Shown here in pieces: positions 30,031 to 31,444 of a DNA stretch of 31,444 bases (position 1 is its first letter; every line of letters starts with the position of its first letter). Source of the stretch: a virus. The position numbers and the translations under genes are program-made. The notes under the pieces are model-generated. The model saw only the letters and a list, made by a program, of their open reading frames with translations. It was not told the origin of the DNA and did no database searches. The stretch lies in IMG/VR virus record IMGVR_UViG_3300032246_001409, positions 1-31,444 of that record. The stretch is one strand, 5' to 3'.

Positions 30031-30507
30031 TCAGATTGCGCGCTGCTTATACCTACTTCGATATAGCCGGTCGAGGATATCTGCGGCCATGTGAGCGTCC
30101 TTGCGGAAGTTTCCACTCGTGCCACGTCCGGGAAAGTTCCCTGTCAGTCCAAAGTGACAGGCGTACCGTCCAAAGCCTGACTCCACTCCCCAAATGCCAA
30201 GTAGTAGCCGGAAAGGCACGTGATGGTGGACTGCCGCATCAAGGACAATCTGACGACGTTTGCCCTTTGGGGCGCGTGGCCACATCTCGTTCACCATGCC
30301 AACCGAGTAGCTGCCGCCCGTGTAATCGTTGAGAACGCCAGCGAAACGCCAGCTGACAGCCGCAGTGCGAGCCTTGTAGGTCAGGGTGTGCTCGGGAATC
30401 CGAGCGCGTGGTTGCGCCTGGGCTGCCCTGATGCACATCAAGTCCAAGGCAACAACAATCAAGATGCAGGCAACAGTGCGCACTGGGATTCGCTTGCGCT
30501 GCTTCAT
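30031..30507 (-). CDS. Secreted or membrane-anchored lytic transglycosylase-like protein
   Basis: A 158-residue protein. The N-terminus is a signal peptide or anchor (KQRKRIPVRTVACILIVVAL, ending AAQAQP). From about residue 90 the lysozyme-like fold is seen: HHVPFRLLLGIWGVESGFG with the catalytic Glu, then FGLTGNFPGRGTSGNFR, then DILDRLYRSRYK. It would cleave glycan strands. It overlaps the upstream gene by 4 bases. The position away from the endolysin suggests a role in DNA entry or wall remodelling, or a lysogen-expressed cell-wall enzyme. Confidence 0.78.
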   Translation of the reverse strand: MKQRKRIPVRTVACILIVVALDLMCIRAAQAQPRARIPEHTLTYKARTAAVSWRFAGVLNDYTGGSYSVGMVNEMWPRAPKGKRRQIVLDAAVHHHVPFRLLLGIWGVESGFGRYACHFGLTGNFPGRGTSGNFRKDAHMAADILDRLYRSRYKQRAI

Positions 30508-31094
30508 CGGGCCCGCTCAACCTTGCCAAGCTCAACGAGATACCTTTGCGCGTTGCGCTGCATTGACTTGACGCTGCGCTGATCCTCCGGATTCTGACAA
30601 TACGTTTCCGCCGCCCGGCGCGTGCCATGCTCACGAGCAAACCGGGCAACAGTCAGCCGACCATCCTGAGTTCCCAGATCCGGAGCGTGACGGCGACTAT
30701 GCCTGCAGCTGCGAATCTCACCCTGAGCTTGGGTAATCACATGAAACTTTGTGCTGATACGCCGATCAGTGTCTTTGATGTGACCGGCTCGCTTGTAATC
30801 CCCGGCAAGCTGCCCTACTGGATCTTCGGTGAGCGCTTTGCCACTCGGCCCAACTGGAAGGCGCACCGCATTAGCGTCAGCTGCTTGCATTTCCGTTGGT
30901 GCGGCTTTGACCTGACTGATTGTGGACAGATCAAGCAGTAGCCTGACCATGAGCCGATCGAGACGCTGCTCGAAGTGCTTGCGCCTGAGCGTGTCGGAAG
31001 TTCGAGCGTCGTCTGTCGGAAGTGCCGTGTGAGGTTTTTGCCCCAGCGCGTGTGAGGTCTGTGTGAGGTCTGGTTGAGAAACCACCGATTTCAT
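30504..31094 (-). CDS. Unknown protein, first gene after the integrase/attP region
   Basis: Up to 196 residues. Convincing coding pattern starts near LRRKHFEQRLDRLMVRLLLD; the C-terminal part is basic (GRLTVARFAREHGTRRAAET, then KSMQRNAQRYLVELGKV). The start is uncertain: ATG at 31094, 31202 or 30950, none with a good ribosome binding site. The 31202 start would read across the hairpin and arm-like repeats of the attP region. Its stop overlaps the transglycosylase start (ATGA). No function assigned. Confidence 0.6.
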   Translation of the reverse strand: MKSVVSQPDLTQTSHALGQKPHTALPTDDARTSDTLRRKHFEQRLDRLMVRLLLDLSTISQVKAAPTEMQAADANAVRLPVGPSGKALTEDPVGQLAGDYKRAGHIKDTDRRISTKFHVITQAQGEIRSCRHSRRHAPDLGTQDGRLTVARFAREHGTRRAAETYCQNPEDQRSVKSMQRNAQRYLVELGKVERAR

Positions 31095-31270
31095 TGCACA
31101 TACACCACACACACAATGTGAGGTCCGACTGCACGAATCGCCTTCTAAATCAGTGTTTGCGGCACTTTGCCGCAGGTTCAAATGTAGTCGGGGAGAGTTC
31201 ATTCAATACCTATGCAAATGCCTTCCTTATAGGGAATCTTGACTGTCTTGTGTGAGGTCCGTGTGAGGTC
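31028..31270. other. attP: attP-like region with six integrase-arm-type repeats
   Basis: TGTGAGGTC (one copy ending TT) occurs in the same orientation at 31028, 31051, 31062, 31117, 31251 and 31262. Two pairs are spaced by exactly 11 bases. They straddle a 125-base stretch between the integrase stop and the next gene. Such direct repeats on both sides of a core are the layout of lambda-type arm sites. Confidence 0.65.
31158..31174. other. Perfect 7-bp inverted repeat with 3-base spacer
   Basis: TGCGGCA-CTT-TGCCGCA between the arm-like repeats. It could be an integrase core-type site at the crossover region, or a weak terminator for int. Confidence 0.4.
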
Positions 31271-31444
31271 CATTCACGGCCTTACGAATGCGATCTCGGG
31301 CAGCTGCCTCGCTTGGATGTCCGTAAATCGTCTGCACTAGAACGCCACCATCTGTGTGTCCTAGTTGAACGGCCACATCGGACGGACTCAAGCCCTGCTC
31401 AAGAAGATAGGTGGCGCAGAAGTGCCTAAGCTCGTAGTAGTGCA
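31227..31444 (-). CDS. int: Integrase, C-terminal part with the nucleophile tyrosine
   Basis: This is the 3' end of the integrase split by the window edges; its first 123 bases duplicate 1-123. It carries the motif LGHTDGGVLVQTIYGHPS with the active-site Tyr, then a short basic tail ending in TAA at 31227-31229. Two TGTGAGGTC repeats, read on the plus strand at 31251 and 31262, lie within this coding end, so the gene tail and part of the attachment site share the same DNA. Confidence 0.95.
   Translation of the reverse strand, partial: HYYELRHFCATYLLEQGLSPSDVAVQLGHTDGGVLVQTIYGHPSEAAARDRIRKAVNGPHTDLTQDSQDSL
31322..31444. repeat. Right copy of 123-bp terminal direct repeat
   Basis: Exact copy of bases 1-123. 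Position 31321 is the last unique base. Minus-strand reading passes from position 1 to position 31321 without breaking the integrase frame. Confidence 0.95.

Noticed and set aside
31158-31174. Inverted repeat as a definite int terminator
   Set aside because: No U tract follows on the minus strand, and its place among arm-like repeats suits an attachment core equally well.
31175-31195. GGTTCAAAT resembling a tRNA T-loop in the attP region
   Set aside because: The flanking bases do not pair as a T-arm or acceptor stem, so no tRNA or tRNA fragment can be supported.
31095-31202. N-terminal extension of the unknown gene at 30504
   Set aside because: It runs through the inverted repeat and an arm-like repeat of the attP region and has noise-like, Cys-rich composition.

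Overview
The window is one complete, circularly closed genome of a small temperate tailed phage (siphovirus type), cut open inside the integrase gene. Bases 1-123 are repeated exactly at 31322-31444, so the unique sequence is 31,321 bp. The integrase reads off the left end and finishes in the right-end copy. Nearly every gene lies on the minus strand. The only convincing plus-strand gene is a Cro/CI-type repressor near 9.4 kb. The HK97-fold head genes, the ReqiPepy6-gp37-like tail protein, the mIHF-like protein, the Rad52-like protein and GGAGG-type ribosome binding sites suggest an actinobacterial host. That host assignment is inference. No tRNA, IS element or CRISPR array was seen.

Layout, reading minus-strand genes from right to left. 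(1) 31.2-26.1 kb: an attP-like region overlapping the integrase end, an unknown gene, a secreted transglycosylase-like protein, a Cys-rich mini-protein, a beta-sandwich protein, a collagen-like tail fibre and an HNH endonuclease. (2) 25.9-19.2 kb: terminase small and large subunits, portal, a P-loop kinase fused to the prohead protease, HK97-type capsid protein and connector. (3) 19.2-13.0 kb: tail terminator, tail tube, tail-assembly chaperones with a -1 frameshift, a short tape measure, distal tail and tail-tip proteins. (4) 13.0-11.9 kb: lysis cassette (XhlA-like protein, CHAP endolysin, holin), closed by a strong hairpin. (5) 11.8-9.6 kb: a double-HTH metallophosphoesterase, a zinc-ribbon-like protein and a small ORF. 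(6) 9.35-9.67 kb: the divergent repressor and its repeat-rich control region. (7) 9.2-0.9 kb and across the junction: a tightly packed early operon, mostly with ATGA, GTGA or TAATG overlaps, carrying a single-strand-annealing-like protein, Hjc-like nuclease, replication initiator and helicase-loader-like pair, SSB, mIHF-like protein, a second HNH nuclease, a DNA cytosine methyltransferase, excisionase and integrase.

The repressor probably holds the early promoter and a second promoter ahead of the metallophosphoesterase, since both carry the same 11-base operator-like repeat. The initiator gene contains a 110-bp array of ten 11-bp iterons beside a G-quadruplex motif, a strong candidate replication origin. 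The other notable features are the kinase-protease fusion with its own internal ribosome binding site, an excess of the palindrome CAGCTG across the genome, six integrase-arm-like repeats at attP, and an 18-bp direct repeat that exactly brackets the methyltransferase gene.
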